A DNA stretch of 13,700 nucleotides from an uncultured Peptostreptococcaceae bacterium (GCA_905236895.1 CAJOQI010000103.1:1-13700); one strand, 5' to 3'. Shown: positions 1-7,345, counted from the first letter of the stretch. Notes: generated by a model not told the origin, from the sequence alone. A program made the numbers and translations.

Positions 1-192
1 AAGCACAAGTCCAGCAATGTGGACGGAGATGTTTACGGCACCGGAGTCCATTCCTTTACTCACAATGCTGATTATCAGGTTGTGGTAAGCAGAGATTATC
101 TTTCCCACGAAGACAAGGTTCTGCTGGTTGATGATTTTCTTGCCAACGGCAGATGCCGCGGGAATGAATCTGGCGGTAAAGGAACTCTATAA
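1..192 (+). pseudogene. xpt: Xanthine phosphoribosyltransferase, internal fragment, truncated at its 3' end by a fusion
   Basis: Frame 1 is open from the first base. It reads a typical central part of Xpt, the purine salvage enzyme that makes XMP from xanthine and PRPP: a KSSNVDGDVY-like segment, VHSFTH, and the PRPP-binding motif VLLVDDFLANG (codons at 121-150). Xpt is normally about 190 residues and should carry on for some 60 residues after this motif. Here homology stops at about base 150, and 13 unrelated codons follow to a TAA at 190-192. From base 149 the DNA instead encodes the end of a permease in another frame. The start and first ~75 residues lie left of the window. Identification of the family rests on the PRPP motif and its flanks. 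Whether this is a genomic deletion or an assembly misjoin cannot be told from the sequence alone. Confidence 0.75.
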
Positions 193-307
193 GATGCTTC
201 CCTATGTGGTTACCATCATTGTTCTCATTATCACCAGCATGAGAAACAAGAGAGAGAACCAGCCACCCGAGAGTTTGGGCCTACCCTATTTCCGAGAAGA
301 GCGATAA
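149..307 (+). pseudogene. C-terminal remnant of an ABC transporter permease (BMP-type nucleoside/simple sugar family)
   Basis: In the frame starting at 149 the DNA reads about 52 codons to a TAA at 305-307. They begin ADAAGMNLAVKELYKMLPYV, followed by the hydrophobic stretch VTIIVLIITS and a basic, polar tail ending LGLPYFREER. This matches the last transmembrane helix and cytoplasmic tail of permeases that work with BMP-type nucleoside-binding lipoproteins (YufQ/NupB-like), which typically end in a short tail containing a Gly-x-Pro-Tyr-like motif. The remaining ~250 N-terminal residues are absent: the sequence directly upstream is xpt in another frame. In Clostridia xpt is often followed by genes for such a transporter, so a deletion of the genes between them would explain the join. 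No ribosome binding site or start is present, so this piece is unlikely to be translated alone. Confidence 0.7.
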
Positions 308-370
308 TCTCGTAAGGGATAGAGAAGTCTCTGGAGAAACGAGGATTCTCAAACAAGAGATAGTTTCCGA

Positions 371-376
371 AAGGAG
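371..376 (+). promoter_or_regulatory. Shine-Dalgarno site of the MoxR ATPase gene
   Basis: AAGGAG lies 6 bases before the ATG at 383 and fixes this as the translation start. The 75 bp between the permease stop (307) and this ATG hold short imperfect GAGA/TCTC repeats, but no T-tract terminator and no clear -35/-10 pair, so read-through from upstream is possible. Confidence 0.7.
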
Positions 377-382
377 AACAAA

Positions 383-1354
383 ATGGATAATAAGAAAGCT
401 CAAGATGTTATCCGGGAAATCAACAACGTCATTTTCGGCAAGGAGAGAGAAGTCAGAGAAGTAATGCTGTCCATTTTAGCCGGCGGTCACATTCTTTTGG
501 AGGACATCCCCGGGGTTGGAAAGACATCCCTGGCGGTGGCATTTTCCAATGCCATGACCTTGGAGCATAAGAGAATCCAATTTACCCCGGACCTTATGCC
601 TATGGATTTAACCGGCTTTTCCGTCTATCAAAAAGAAACGGAAAAGTTTATCTTCTATCGAGGAAGCGTCTTCTGCAATCTTCTCTTAGCTGACGAAATC
701 AACAGAGCCTCCCCCAAGACCCAGTCCGCTCTTCTTGAGGTAATGGAAGAGGAGCAGGTTACGGTTGAAGGTGTTACCAGAAAGGTTCCCAAACCCTTTA
801 TAGTTATCGCCACCCAGAATCCGGCGGGGAGCGTGGGAACCCAGCTTCTTCCCGAGGCTCAGGTGGACAGATTTATGATTTCAACTTCCCTTGGTTATCC
901 GGACTATGAAAGCGAGCTTCAGCTGGCTCGTGTTCAGGACGGTCGCGATAGGATGGCAGAGATCCGGGCAATTATTGATGCCCCGGAGCTTCTTGCCATG
1001 AGAGAGGAAGTCAATTCCGTATATATCCACGATGTGGTTTACAGATATCTTTTGAATCTGGTTACCGCAACCAGAGATCATCATCATTTGGACCGAGGAG
1101 GAAGCCCCAGAGCTACCATCTCTTTGGTTCGCATGTCAAAGGCGGCAGCCTGGCTGGCAGGAAGAGACTATGTGATTCCTGCAGATGTTACGGAGCAATT
1201 TCCCTTTGTTATGGCTCATAGACTCATGCTTAACCAGCAAGCGAGAGTTGCGGGAGTAGACAGAGAAGACATCATAGTTGATGTAATTGAATCCGTATCG
1301 AGACCTGATATCGCTCAGGATTATCAGGATAAAACTCAGGGACTTGGTCTATGA
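383..1354 (+). CDS. MoxR-family AAA+ ATPase
   Basis: A 323-residue AAA+ ATPase of the MoxR family, cytoplasmic chaperone-like proteins thought to remodel or activate partner proteins encoded next to them. The Walker A motif is EDIPGVGKT (residues 40-48, Lys47). Walker B is LLLADEINRAS (about 100-110, acidic pair Asp104-Glu105). The sensor 1 Asn lies in ATQNPAGS (143-150), the LPEAQVDRF element conserved in MoxR lies at 156-164, and a sensor 2-like GGSPRATI sits near residue 240. Length and motif order are normal for the family. The gene overlaps the DUF58 gene by 4 bp (ATGA), which implies coupled translation, and the order moxR-DUF58-transglutaminase is the widely conserved arrangement. The substrate is not known; partnership with the DUF58 protein is inferred from gene order. 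Confidence 0.95.
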   Translation: MDNKKAQDVIREINNVIFGKEREVREVMLSILAGGHILLEDIPGVGKTSLAVAFSNAMTLEHKRIQFTPDLMPMDLTGFSVYQKETEKFIFYRGSVFCNLLLADEINRASPKTQSALLEVMEEEQVTVEGVTRKVPKPFIVIATQNPAGSVGTQLLPEAQVDRFMISTSLGYPDYESELQLARVQDGRDRMAEIRAIIDAPELLAMREEVNSVYIHDVVYRYLLNLVTATRDHHHLDRGGSPRATISLVRMSKAAAWLAGRDYVIPADVTEQFPFVMAHRLMLNQQARVAGVDREDIIVDVIESVSRPDIAQDYQDKTQGLGL

Positions 1355-2427
1355 ACCTCCTCTTCTATCTGATCATTCTTCTTGCAACGGGATTCGTTGC
1401 GGGAATCTTCAGATACCATGCATTGATTATTCTATTTATAGCCGAGATTCTGCTGGCGGTCTTTATGTTGCTTCAGCTTCTCCTTTCATCTATCACCCTT
1501 AAGGTTAAACTTCAAGGCGAAGGATGGGTGGTGGATAAAGGCAAGACGGGCCAAGGCATTATTTCAGTTAAGAAAGGCTTTCTCTTTCCCATCAACAATT
1601 TCGGGCTAAAGGGCTTCACAGCCTATAAGGATGGTCGCCAGCGCAACGCCTTCTCTTTGGAAGACGGCCTGGATGAAAAGACCACCAATATATCTTTCCC
1701 CATTTCCGGGGATTATGCGGGATTAAAAACTTTTTCCCTTTCACGGATGTCCCTGTCGGATATTCTTTCCCTTTTCTTTTTTTCAAGGAGACTAAACAAA
1801 AAGACCACCATTTCCGTTCTCCCCTTACGAAGGGCAATGAATGTGGAGTTTAGCAATGCCACCATGGCTTTGATTGAAAGCAATCGCCAGCTTAACGAAC
1901 CCACCCAGAGCAGAGACGAATTCCGTCAGGTAAGAGAGTATGCCTACGGAGACGCCTGGCGAGATGTGGATTGGCATAAGAGCGCAAAGGCGGATAAGCT
2001 GATGGTTCGGGAATACGAGCGAGAGGCCGAGGCCTTTGTTGATTTGGAATTGGACGGACGTGGGTATCACTCCGCGGGAACGGAAGTCTTGGACGGATAC
2101 TACGAAATTCTATCCGCCCTTCTCCGGGGCTTTATAGATTCGGGAATTTCCTTTAGGATTACCCGTTTAACGGAGGGCGGCCTTCACAGAGCACAGAATA
2201 TCATTCGAAGCGAAGAAGACGTGGACGCCTTCTTTATCGATTTATACAGCAGCGGAATCTACGATCCGGATTATTCAAAGGCGGAAGATAAATCCCCCCG
2301 AGCAACACCAAAGGATTGTTTGAGATTGGATTTGAACTGCAGGCTGACACTGGGGAAGAAGCTCCTTTATTCCTTTAATAGGGATAATCCGGAGGAAGAC
2401 ATTGAGTCTCGGCTAATAGTTATTTAA
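1351..2427 (+). CDS. DUF58 domain-containing membrane protein
   Basis: A 358-residue protein of the DUF58 family. Two adjacent hydrophobic segments at residues about 2-20 and 22-46 anchor it in the membrane. A beta-rich middle part leads to the diagnostic DUF58 core at about residues 188-225, with EFRQVREYAYGD, the DVDWHKSAKADKL element and VREYERE. The C-terminal half probably has a von Willebrand A-like fold, as usual in this family, but I cannot see a complete MIDAS motif. The start is the ATG of an ATGA overlap with the MoxR gene; no strong Shine-Dalgarno is visible, which fits translational coupling. DUF58 proteins are nearly always encoded beside MoxR ATPases and are presumed to be their partners; their biochemical role is unknown. 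The 51-bp gap to the next gene holds only a 5-bp hairpin (2438-2452). Confidence 0.92.
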   Translation: MNLLFYLIILLATGFVAGIFRYHALIILFIAEILLAVFMLLQLLLSSITLKVKLQGEGWVVDKGKTGQGIISVKKGFLFPINNFGLKGFTAYKDGRQRNAFSLEDGLDEKTTNISFPISGDYAGLKTFSLSRMSLSDILSLFFFSRRLNKKTTISVLPLRRAMNVEFSNATMALIESNRQLNEPTQSRDEFRQVREYAYGDAWRDVDWHKSAKADKLMVREYEREAEAFVDLELDGRGYHSAGTEVLDGYYEILSALLRGFIDSGISFRITRLTEGGLHRAQNIIRSEEDVDAFFIDLYSSGIYDPDYSKAEDKSPRATPKDCLRLDLNCRLTLGKKLLYSFNRDNPEEDIESRLIVI

Positions 2428-2478
2428 TAGGCGGTAATGCGGTGAAGCCGCAATGGAAACGCAGTAGAGAAAAAGTTT

Positions 2479-5004
2479 ATGGCAAGAGTTCTGGAAAGCA
2501 GGTATCGAAGGAAAAACCTGACGGGTCAAAAAGACGACAACGAAAGACTGTCCCCGAGTCTCGTCCTTGAGGATATCTTTAGGTTGCTCTTTCTTTTGTC
2601 CGGTCTTTTTGGAATTCTTACGGTCCTTCACAGTTTCCCCGGCCTCGAGTTTGACATAAAGAAGATTATCATATATAGCGGTGCTCTTATTGCCATAATG
2701 TTCATCTCCCACCGAATCCACGGAGGACTTTTTGCTCTTACCACGGCAATCGCTCTTTCTACTCTGGTCTATAAGATTCATTCGGCGAAAGAGCTTTTGG
2801 ATGAGCAAATCCAAAGCCTTTACGATTGGTTTATGGCAATCGACCAAAACCCGGGGGATCTGACCACCCTATTCCTTTATGGGGCTTTGATTGTGGGGCT
2901 CCTCATCTTTGCTATGGATATTGGAATGAGGTTCCATCTTCTTTCGTATATTTTGATTTCCGTAGCCTTCCTTCTTCCGTCTCTTTTCGGATCAAAGCTT
3001 ACCTGGACCGAAATACTTTTGATGGGGGCATTCCAGTTTTTCTTCTTTGCCGATGCAAAGACCGCACGAAGCAGAAAGCCCGGATTCCAAAGTTCCGAGA
3101 AACGAGGGGTTATCGCATTTAAGAGCGGTATCCTGGCGGTGGCTTTATTCGGCCTTGCCCTTTTGATTGCAAATCCTTTGGCCAAGGTCTACGAGGACCG
3201 GATTTACGAGACTACTTTAACTCTCGAGGAGAAGCTGGAGGATGCCTTTGATGCAAGCTTCTCCAGCGACGAAGGAATAATAAACCGAGGAAGCAATTAT
3301 CATACCGGAGAATTGGTTTTCAACGCTGCAACCTTTAGAGAGCCCCGGGAGTCCATCTATTTAATCAAGTACAGAGGCGGAACCTATGAAAACAGTCGTT
3401 GGAACGGCATTGATGAAGAGGATTTTATGACCAGCACCGCATCCTACTATTCCATGGATCTTCAGGAAGTTCAGAGCCTCTTCAACACCCTCTATTTCCA
3501 ATGGAATTACGTGGGGGTTTCCGGAGTTGACAGTAACGTAAGGCAGCTCTCCATCTATTCGCCGGAGCTTAAATACGTTGCCATGCGTCCCTATTACGCC
3601 ATTCGCCCCGAGACTTCAACCCAGGATGATGCGGGGAACTATTCTTCTCTCTATTATTATTACGAGGGAAGGGAATTGACGGAGTTTCCTGATGATGCCG
3701 AAAAGAGCTGGGCAGGTATGTCGGATTTCGCCAATCTCTACGGAGACTATGCCTACTCCCGCTATACGGAATATCCCGAGAGACAGCTGGTCAATTTGGA
3801 GGCTTTGGTGAAGGAGACTCCCTTGAGCGACTTAAACGAGGTTACTTCCTTCATAATCTATACCTTGGGTAGCAAGGCAAAGTATACGATTAAGCCGGGC
3901 ATGGCACCCTTTAACAGGGATATTGTGGAGCATTTTCTGTTTAATAGCGGACTGGGCTATTGTCAGCACTATGCCAGTACCGCAACTCTTATGTATAGGA
4001 TGTACGGAATTCCGGCCCGCTATGTTACGGGGTTCAGGCTGGATCCGGATGATTATACTTTAAGGGACGCTGCGGAGGTATTGCCTTTAGCCTCTTCTGC
4101 AGAGAGCGGGGAGAATGGGGAGTACGAAGAAGCCGAGGATTCCGGAGATTCCATGGTTTATTATGCCGAGATTCCCGACAGCGCAGCCCACGCCTGGGTC
4201 GAAATATTCATCAAAGGCTATGGCTGGGTCCCCGTGGAAGTCACCCCTTCCACTACAGGAAAATTCTATCCCACCTATCCCGGATTCAATGCAGGTATTA
4301 TGGCTCAGATTCAGGAAGCCCACGGATGGGTTACGGATCCTGGGGAATCTATAGTTGAAGAGGTTATTTCGGAAGAAATTATTCCGGCTGCCGAAACCGT
4401 TGAAGAAGAAGCCTCTGAGGAAAGCCCCGGTGAAACGGCCCCCGTGGAAACATTCCCGGAAGAACCTCAGCAGGATCAGTTTGTGGAACCCTTCCCGGAA
4501 CTGATTCCCGAGGCCACCATCATTGAGGATCAAAGCCCTGCTTCTCCGGAAAACACTTCGGATATATTAAGGGAATTGGGACGTTTCTTTAAGAAGCTCT
4601 TACTGTTGGCAGCGGCCATAGGATTTTTTCCATTGATTATGTTCCTTTATAGACGATATAGTTTGGGGAAAAACGAGAATGCAGATGTTAAGGTGCTTTT
4701 CCAGAAGCTTTTATCCATGCTGAAGGATTGCGGATTGGAATTGCCCGATAGGATGGATGATCCTTCAATACCTGAAAAGATTTCCTCTTTCCTCACTTCT
4801 CAGGAGGGTTATTCCCCAATCACAGAGGATCAAGCCCGGGATATTCAGGAAATAGTTACGGGGGCCACCTTCTCAAATAGACCGGTTTCAAATGAAAATA
4901 GGTCATATGTATATAATCTTTATATGGATTGCGCCAAGAAACTATATGACGAGCAAAGCTGGTTCAAGCAGTTGATATTCCGGTATATTAAGGTTTATCT
5001 GTAG
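2479..5004 (+). CDS. TgpA-type membrane transglutaminase-like protein
   Basis: An 841-residue integral membrane protein. About seven hydrophobic segments (near 33-53, 61-78, 82-100, 128-146, 153-171, 177-192, 211-232) are followed by a large extracytoplasmic part with a transglutaminase/cysteine-protease-like core: GLGYCQHYAS carries the nucleophile Cys495 and AAHAWVEIF carries His571. The third position is Glu587 (VPVEVTPS) where classical members have Asp, a known variation in Firmicutes relatives. A Glu/Pro-rich linker (about 625-690) leads to a final TM helix (about 703-724) and a ~115-residue cytoplasmic tail in the position usually taken by DUF4129. The ATG at 2479 is the only usable start, since an in-frame TGA lies at 2443-2445; its Shine-Dalgarno is weak. 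As last gene of the moxR-DUF58-tgpA operon it is the likely effector, perhaps acting on the cell envelope; its substrate is unknown. Confidence 0.9.
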   Translation: MARVLESRYRRKNLTGQKDDNERLSPSLVLEDIFRLLFLLSGLFGILTVLHSFPGLEFDIKKIIIYSGALIAIMFISHRIHGGLFALTTAIALSTLVYKIHSAKELLDEQIQSLYDWFMAIDQNPGDLTTLFLYGALIVGLLIFAMDIGMRFHLLSYILISVAFLLPSLFGSKLTWTEILLMGAFQFFFFADAKTARSRKPGFQSSEKRGVIAFKSGILAVALFGLALLIANPLAKVYEDRIYETTLTLEEKLEDAFDASFSSDEGIINRGSNYHTGELVFNAATFREPRESIYLIKYRGGTYENSRWNGIDEEDFMTSTASYYSMDLQEVQSLFNTLYFQWNYVGVSGVDSNVRQLSIYSPELKYVAMRPYYAIRPETSTQDDAGNYSSLYYYYEGRELTEFPDDAEKSWAGMSDFANLYGDYAYSRYTEYPERQLVNLEALVKETPLSDLNEVTSFIIYTLGSKAKYTIKPGMAPFNRDIVEHFLFNSGLGYCQHYASTATLMYRMYGIPARYVTGFRLDPDDYTLRDAAEVLPLASSAESGENGEYEEAEDSGDSMVYYAEIPDSAAHAWVEIFIKGYGWVPVEVTPSTTGKFYPTYPGFNAGIMAQIQEAHGWVTDPGESIVEEVISEEIIPAAETVEEEASEESPGETAPVETFPEEPQQDQFVEPFPELIPEATIIEDQSPASPENTSDILRELGRFFKKLLLLAAAIGFFPLIMFLYRRYSLGKNENADVKVLFQKLLSMLKDCGLELPDRMDDPSIPEKISSFLTSQEGYSPITEDQARDIQEIVTGATFSNRPVSNENRSYVYNLYMDCAKKLYDEQSWFKQLIFRYIKVYL

Positions 5005-5021
5005 TATAATTAAGTTATACT
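5003..5021. repeat. Inverted repeat overlapping the tgpA stop codon
   Basis: AGTATAA and TTATACT form perfect 7-bp arms around a 5-base spacer, starting inside the TAG stop codon (5002-5004). The stem would be almost pure AU and is not followed by a clear T-run, so it is a poor terminator. A perfect TATAAT (5005-5010) lies in it, but I find no -35 at the right distance. It may be a protein-binding site or chance in very AT-rich DNA. Confidence 0.35.
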
Positions 5022-5076
5022 TATTATTAGTATATAAATTATAAGCTATTCTTTTATATGGATTTATATATAAGTC

Positions 5077-5104
5077 TTGCCAAGGTTAACCTGAGGTTTA
5101 TATT
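5077..5104 (+). promoter_or_regulatory. Candidate sigma-A promoter with a palindromic operator in its spacer
   Basis: TTGCCA (5077-5082) and TATATT (5099-5104) each match the consensus in five of six positions and are 16 bp apart. The spacer contains AACCTGAGGTT (5088-5098), a palindrome with a single central base, and the overlapping palindrome GGTTAACC (5084-5091). A repressor bound there would block the promoter. Transcription would begin near 5111 and enter the truncated LysR gene. Confidence 0.45.
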
Positions 5105-5125
5105 AGCGTTAATAGATATAGAGCT

Positions 5126-5512
5126 TTGCTTACCGTAGTCTCTATGGGGAATTTCACCAAAGCAGCAGAAGTCCTGGATTGTTCCCAGTCTACTGTCAGC
5201 CAGGCCATAATGGCTCTGGAAAAGGAGCTGGATTGCAGAATTCTTAAACGGAGTAAAGGGAAAACCGAGCTTACTCCTGAAGGGAAAACTCTTTTCCCCT
5301 TTATAGAGAAGCTTTGCCTGGACTATGAGAATATGATTAGCGTATCCTCATCTTCCTTTAAGAGAGGAGATAGGGGGCTAAAAACTGAGATTCTCTTTGA
5401 TGTTCCCCTTTATCTAATAACCAGAGATTTGGAGACCGTTTCTCTAACCGGCCAAGCCCTCATATCTATGCTTAGGAGAGTTTTTGGAAAAAAATCCCCT
5501 TACATTCCTTAG
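5126..5512 (+). CDS. Truncated LysR-type regulator (DNA-binding half only), possibly a pseudogene
   Basis: The frame encodes a winged helix-turn-helix of the LysR family: FTKAAEVLDCSQSTVSQ, then ALEKELDCRILKRSKGK and LTPEGKTLFPFIEKL, the start of the linker helix. LysR regulators have about 300 residues; this one has only 128, so the ligand-binding domain is missing. After the linker (SVSSSSFKRG) the last ~40 residues (DVPLYLIT...LISMLRRVFG) look faintly like the extreme C-terminus of a LysR protein, which suggests an internal deletion, but this is weak. The start is unclear: the homology begins about 5 codons before the TTG at 5126 (NRYRA), an in-frame TAA lies at 5087-5089, and no ATG or Shine-Dalgarno is present. 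It could be a remnant, or a DNA-binding competitor made from a TTG or ATT start. It lies directly before the acyl-CoA synthetase gene, which its full-length ancestor probably controlled. Confidence 0.6.
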   Translation: MLTVVSMGNFTKAAEVLDCSQSTVSQAIMALEKELDCRILKRSKGKTELTPEGKTLFPFIEKLCLDYENMISVSSSSFKRGDRGLKTEILFDVPLYLITRDLETVSLTGQALISMLRRVFGKKSPYIP

Positions 5513-5550
5513 CAACGGCCTTTTTACCTTAACAAATGCCTTTTTACCTT
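5511..5550 (+). repeat. Two tandem 20-bp direct repeats upstream of the acyl-CoA synthetase promoter
   Basis: 5511-5530 and 5531-5550 agree in 16 of 20 positions and share the identical 13-mer GCCTTTTTACCTT (5518-5530 and 5538-5550). The period of 20 bp is close to two helical turns, so a protein could occupy both on one DNA face. The right end of copy 2 overlaps the -35 hexamer TTGACT. This is the usual place for an activator or repressor site. Confidence 0.6.
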
Positions 5551-5577
5551 GACTTTGCTATGGTAAAGGACTATAGT
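5549..5577 (+). promoter_or_regulatory. Sigma-A promoter of the acyl-CoA synthetase gene
   Basis: TTGACT (5549-5554) and TATAGT (5572-5577) each match the consensus in five of six positions with an ideal 17-bp spacer. The predicted transcription start is at about 5584, exactly the ATG that best fits the protein family. The mRNA from this promoter would then have almost no leader. The ATGs at 5536 and 5560 would lie upstream of the transcript start. Confidence 0.55.
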
Positions 5578-5583
5578 AGTTCC

Positions 5584-7224
5584 ATGCTTATATTTGATTT
5601 TCTTGAGAAAAACGCTCGGGAATACCCCGACGACATAGCCCTGGTGGAAATCAATCCGGCGGCAAATGCCAAGCCCATGACCACCTGGAAGGAATACGCT
5701 TTGATGGAGCCCAATAAGGGCGGCCCCTATAGACAGGAAATCACCTGGCGCGTATTCAATGAAAAATCCAACCGCGTAGCCAACGCACTTCTTGCTCGTG
5801 GGGTAATGCCCGGAGAGAAGGTTGGAATTCTTTTGATGAACTGTCTGGACTGGCTTCCAATCTATTTCGGAATACTTAAAACCGGCGCCATGGCAGTTCC
5901 TCTTAATTACCGCTACGACTCCAACGAAATCGATTATTGCGTCAAGCTGGCGGATATCGACATTTTGCTCTTCGGTCCTGAATTCAGGGGACGTATCGAG
6001 GAGATTTTGGATTCTCTTTCGGAGCACCGACTTCTTTACTATATCGGAAGCGACTGTCCCGATTATGCGGAAAACTTTATCGTAGAGACCAGCAATTATC
6101 CCAGCATTTCTCCGGATATCGAGATTTCTGAGGATGATTATGCAGCAATATATTTCTCTTCGGGAACCACAGGATTCCCCAAGGCCATTCTTCATAAGCA
6201 CAGCTCTCTGGTACACTCTGCTTTGGCTGAGCAGAATCACCACCGTCAGGAAAAAGATGATGTTTTCCTTTGCATTCCTCCTCTCTATCATACGGGAGCA
6301 AAGATGCACTGGTTCGGTTCCTTGGTTTCAGGGGGAAAGGGAGTACTTCTTCGCGGAACCTCTCCCGACGATATTCTAACCGCTGCTTCTGAAGAGGGAT
6401 GCACCATTGTTTGGCTTTTGGTTCCATGGGCCCAGGATATTCTTGACGCCCTGGATAGGGGGGATCTTAAGATTTCCGATTATAAATTGGATCAGTGGAG
6501 GCTTATGCATATAGGTGCTCAGCCTGTGCCGCCTTCAATGATTAGACATTGGAAGGATTATTTCCCCAACCATCAATACGATACCAACTACGGACTTTCC
6601 GAGTCCCTTGGCCCCGGCTGCGTTCACCTTGGTCTAGAGAACATCAACAAAGTCGGCGCAATCGGAATCCCGGGCTACGGCTGGGAAGCCATGGTTGTGG
6701 ACGAAGAAAAAAATCCCGTTGAACCGGGTGGCGTAGGGGAGTTGGCTGTTAAGGGTCCCGCGGTCATGCTTTGTTATTACAAGGATGAAGAGGCAACAAA
6801 GGAAGTTCTCTCCGAAGACGGTTGGCTCTATACCGGAGATATGGCAAAGCAAGACAAGGACGGTTTCTTTTATCTGGTGGATCGTAAGAAAGACGTTATC
6901 ATTTCCGGCGGAGAGAATATCTACCCCGTTCAGATTGAGGACTTCCTCCACGAGATGGAAGAAATCAAAGACGTTGCGGTTATCGGTCTTCCCGACAAAC
7001 GTCTTGGAGAGATTTCCGCAGCTATTATAGAAGTTAAGCCGGAATGCTCTTTGACCGAAAGAGACATTTATGAATTCTGCCAGGAGCTCCCAAGGTATAA
7101 GAGACCTGCAAGGATTATCTTTGCCCCGGTGCCCAGAAATGCAACGGGCAAAATCGAAAAACCTCTGCTTCGCGAACGCTACGGCGGAGCATTCCTGGTT
7201 GCCGCCGAGACGGAAACGGTTTAA
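5584..7224 (+). CDS. AMP-forming acyl-CoA synthetase (ANL superfamily)
   Basis: A 546-residue adenylate-forming enzyme that activates a carboxylic acid with ATP to the acyl-AMP and normally transfers it to CoA. Core motifs in order: the phosphate-binding loop SSGTTGFPK (192-200), YGLSES (336-341), YTGD (416-419, ribose-binding Asp419), DRKKDVIISGGENIYP at the hinge to the C-terminal domain, and NATGKIEK with the catalytic Lys523. Length is normal. Compared with many relatives, residues about 29-55 hold an extra loop (KPMTTWKEY...GGPYRQE) before the usual start of the fold. The frame is open from an ATG at 5536, but the family N-terminus (MLIFDFLEKNAREYPDD) starts at 5584; AAAGGA at 5565-5570 is 13 bases upstream, rather far for a Shine-Dalgarno. 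The acid cannot be read from sequence: medium/long-chain fatty or aromatic acid are the main options. Confidence 0.9.
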   Translation: MLIFDFLEKNAREYPDDIALVEINPAANAKPMTTWKEYALMEPNKGGPYRQEITWRVFNEKSNRVANALLARGVMPGEKVGILLMNCLDWLPIYFGILKTGAMAVPLNYRYDSNEIDYCVKLADIDILLFGPEFRGRIEEILDSLSEHRLLYYIGSDCPDYAENFIVETSNYPSISPDIEISEDDYAAIYFSSGTTGFPKAILHKHSSLVHSALAEQNHHRQEKDDVFLCIPPLYHTGAKMHWFGSLVSGGKGVLLRGTSPDDILTAASEEGCTIVWLLVPWAQDILDALDRGDLKISDYKLDQWRLMHIGAQPVPPSMIRHWKDYFPNHQYDTNYGLSESLGPGCVHLGLENINKVGAIGIPGYGWEAMVVDEEKNPVEPGGVGELAVKGPAVMLCYYKDEEATKEVLSEDGWLYTGDMAKQDKDGFFYLVDRKKDVIISGGENIYPVQIEDFLHEMEEIKDVAVIGLPDKRLGEISAAIIEVKPECSLTERDIYEFCQELPRYKRPARIIFAPVPRNATGKIEKPLLRERYGGAFLVAAETETV

Positions 7225-7257
7225 GAGGCGCAGGTGCATCACACAATCAAACAAAAC

Positions 7258-7301
7258 AAATCGGTACCCTATGGTCAATAATCTGACACAGGTACCGATT
7301 T
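7258..7301. terminator. Bidirectional rho-independent terminator between convergent genes
   Basis: AAATCGGTACC (7258-7268) and GGTACCGATTT (7291-7301) form a perfect 11-bp stem. The 22-base loop contains a further 4-bp stem (GTCA 7274-7277 with TGAC 7284-7287). On the + strand a T-rich stretch follows (TTTTTCTTTG); on the - strand the flank reads GTTTTGTTTG. It can end both the acyl-CoA synthetase and the DUF4230 transcripts. Confidence 0.85.
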
Positions 7302-7345
7302 TTCTTTGCTTTGTTATTTAGTATTGCCAAATGATTTTCGATTAA

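Noticed and set aside
4087..4533. Gly/Phe-rich 148-codon frame on the - strand
   Set aside because: Mirror of the Glu/Pro-rich linker of the TgpA protein; its odd composition comes from that.
5005..5010. Perfect TATAAT as a promoter -10
   Set aside because: The nearest good -35 (TTGATA, 4972-4977) is 27 bp away, too far; in such AT-rich DNA the hexamer is expected by chance.
5524..6309. 261-codon open frame on the - strand
   Set aside because: It lies entirely opposite the acyl-CoA synthetase gene, has no family resemblance and is best explained by codon bias of the + strand gene.
6634..7278. 214-codon open frame on the - strand
   Set aside because: Antisense to the C-terminal half of the acyl-CoA synthetase and runs into the terminator region; a shadow frame.
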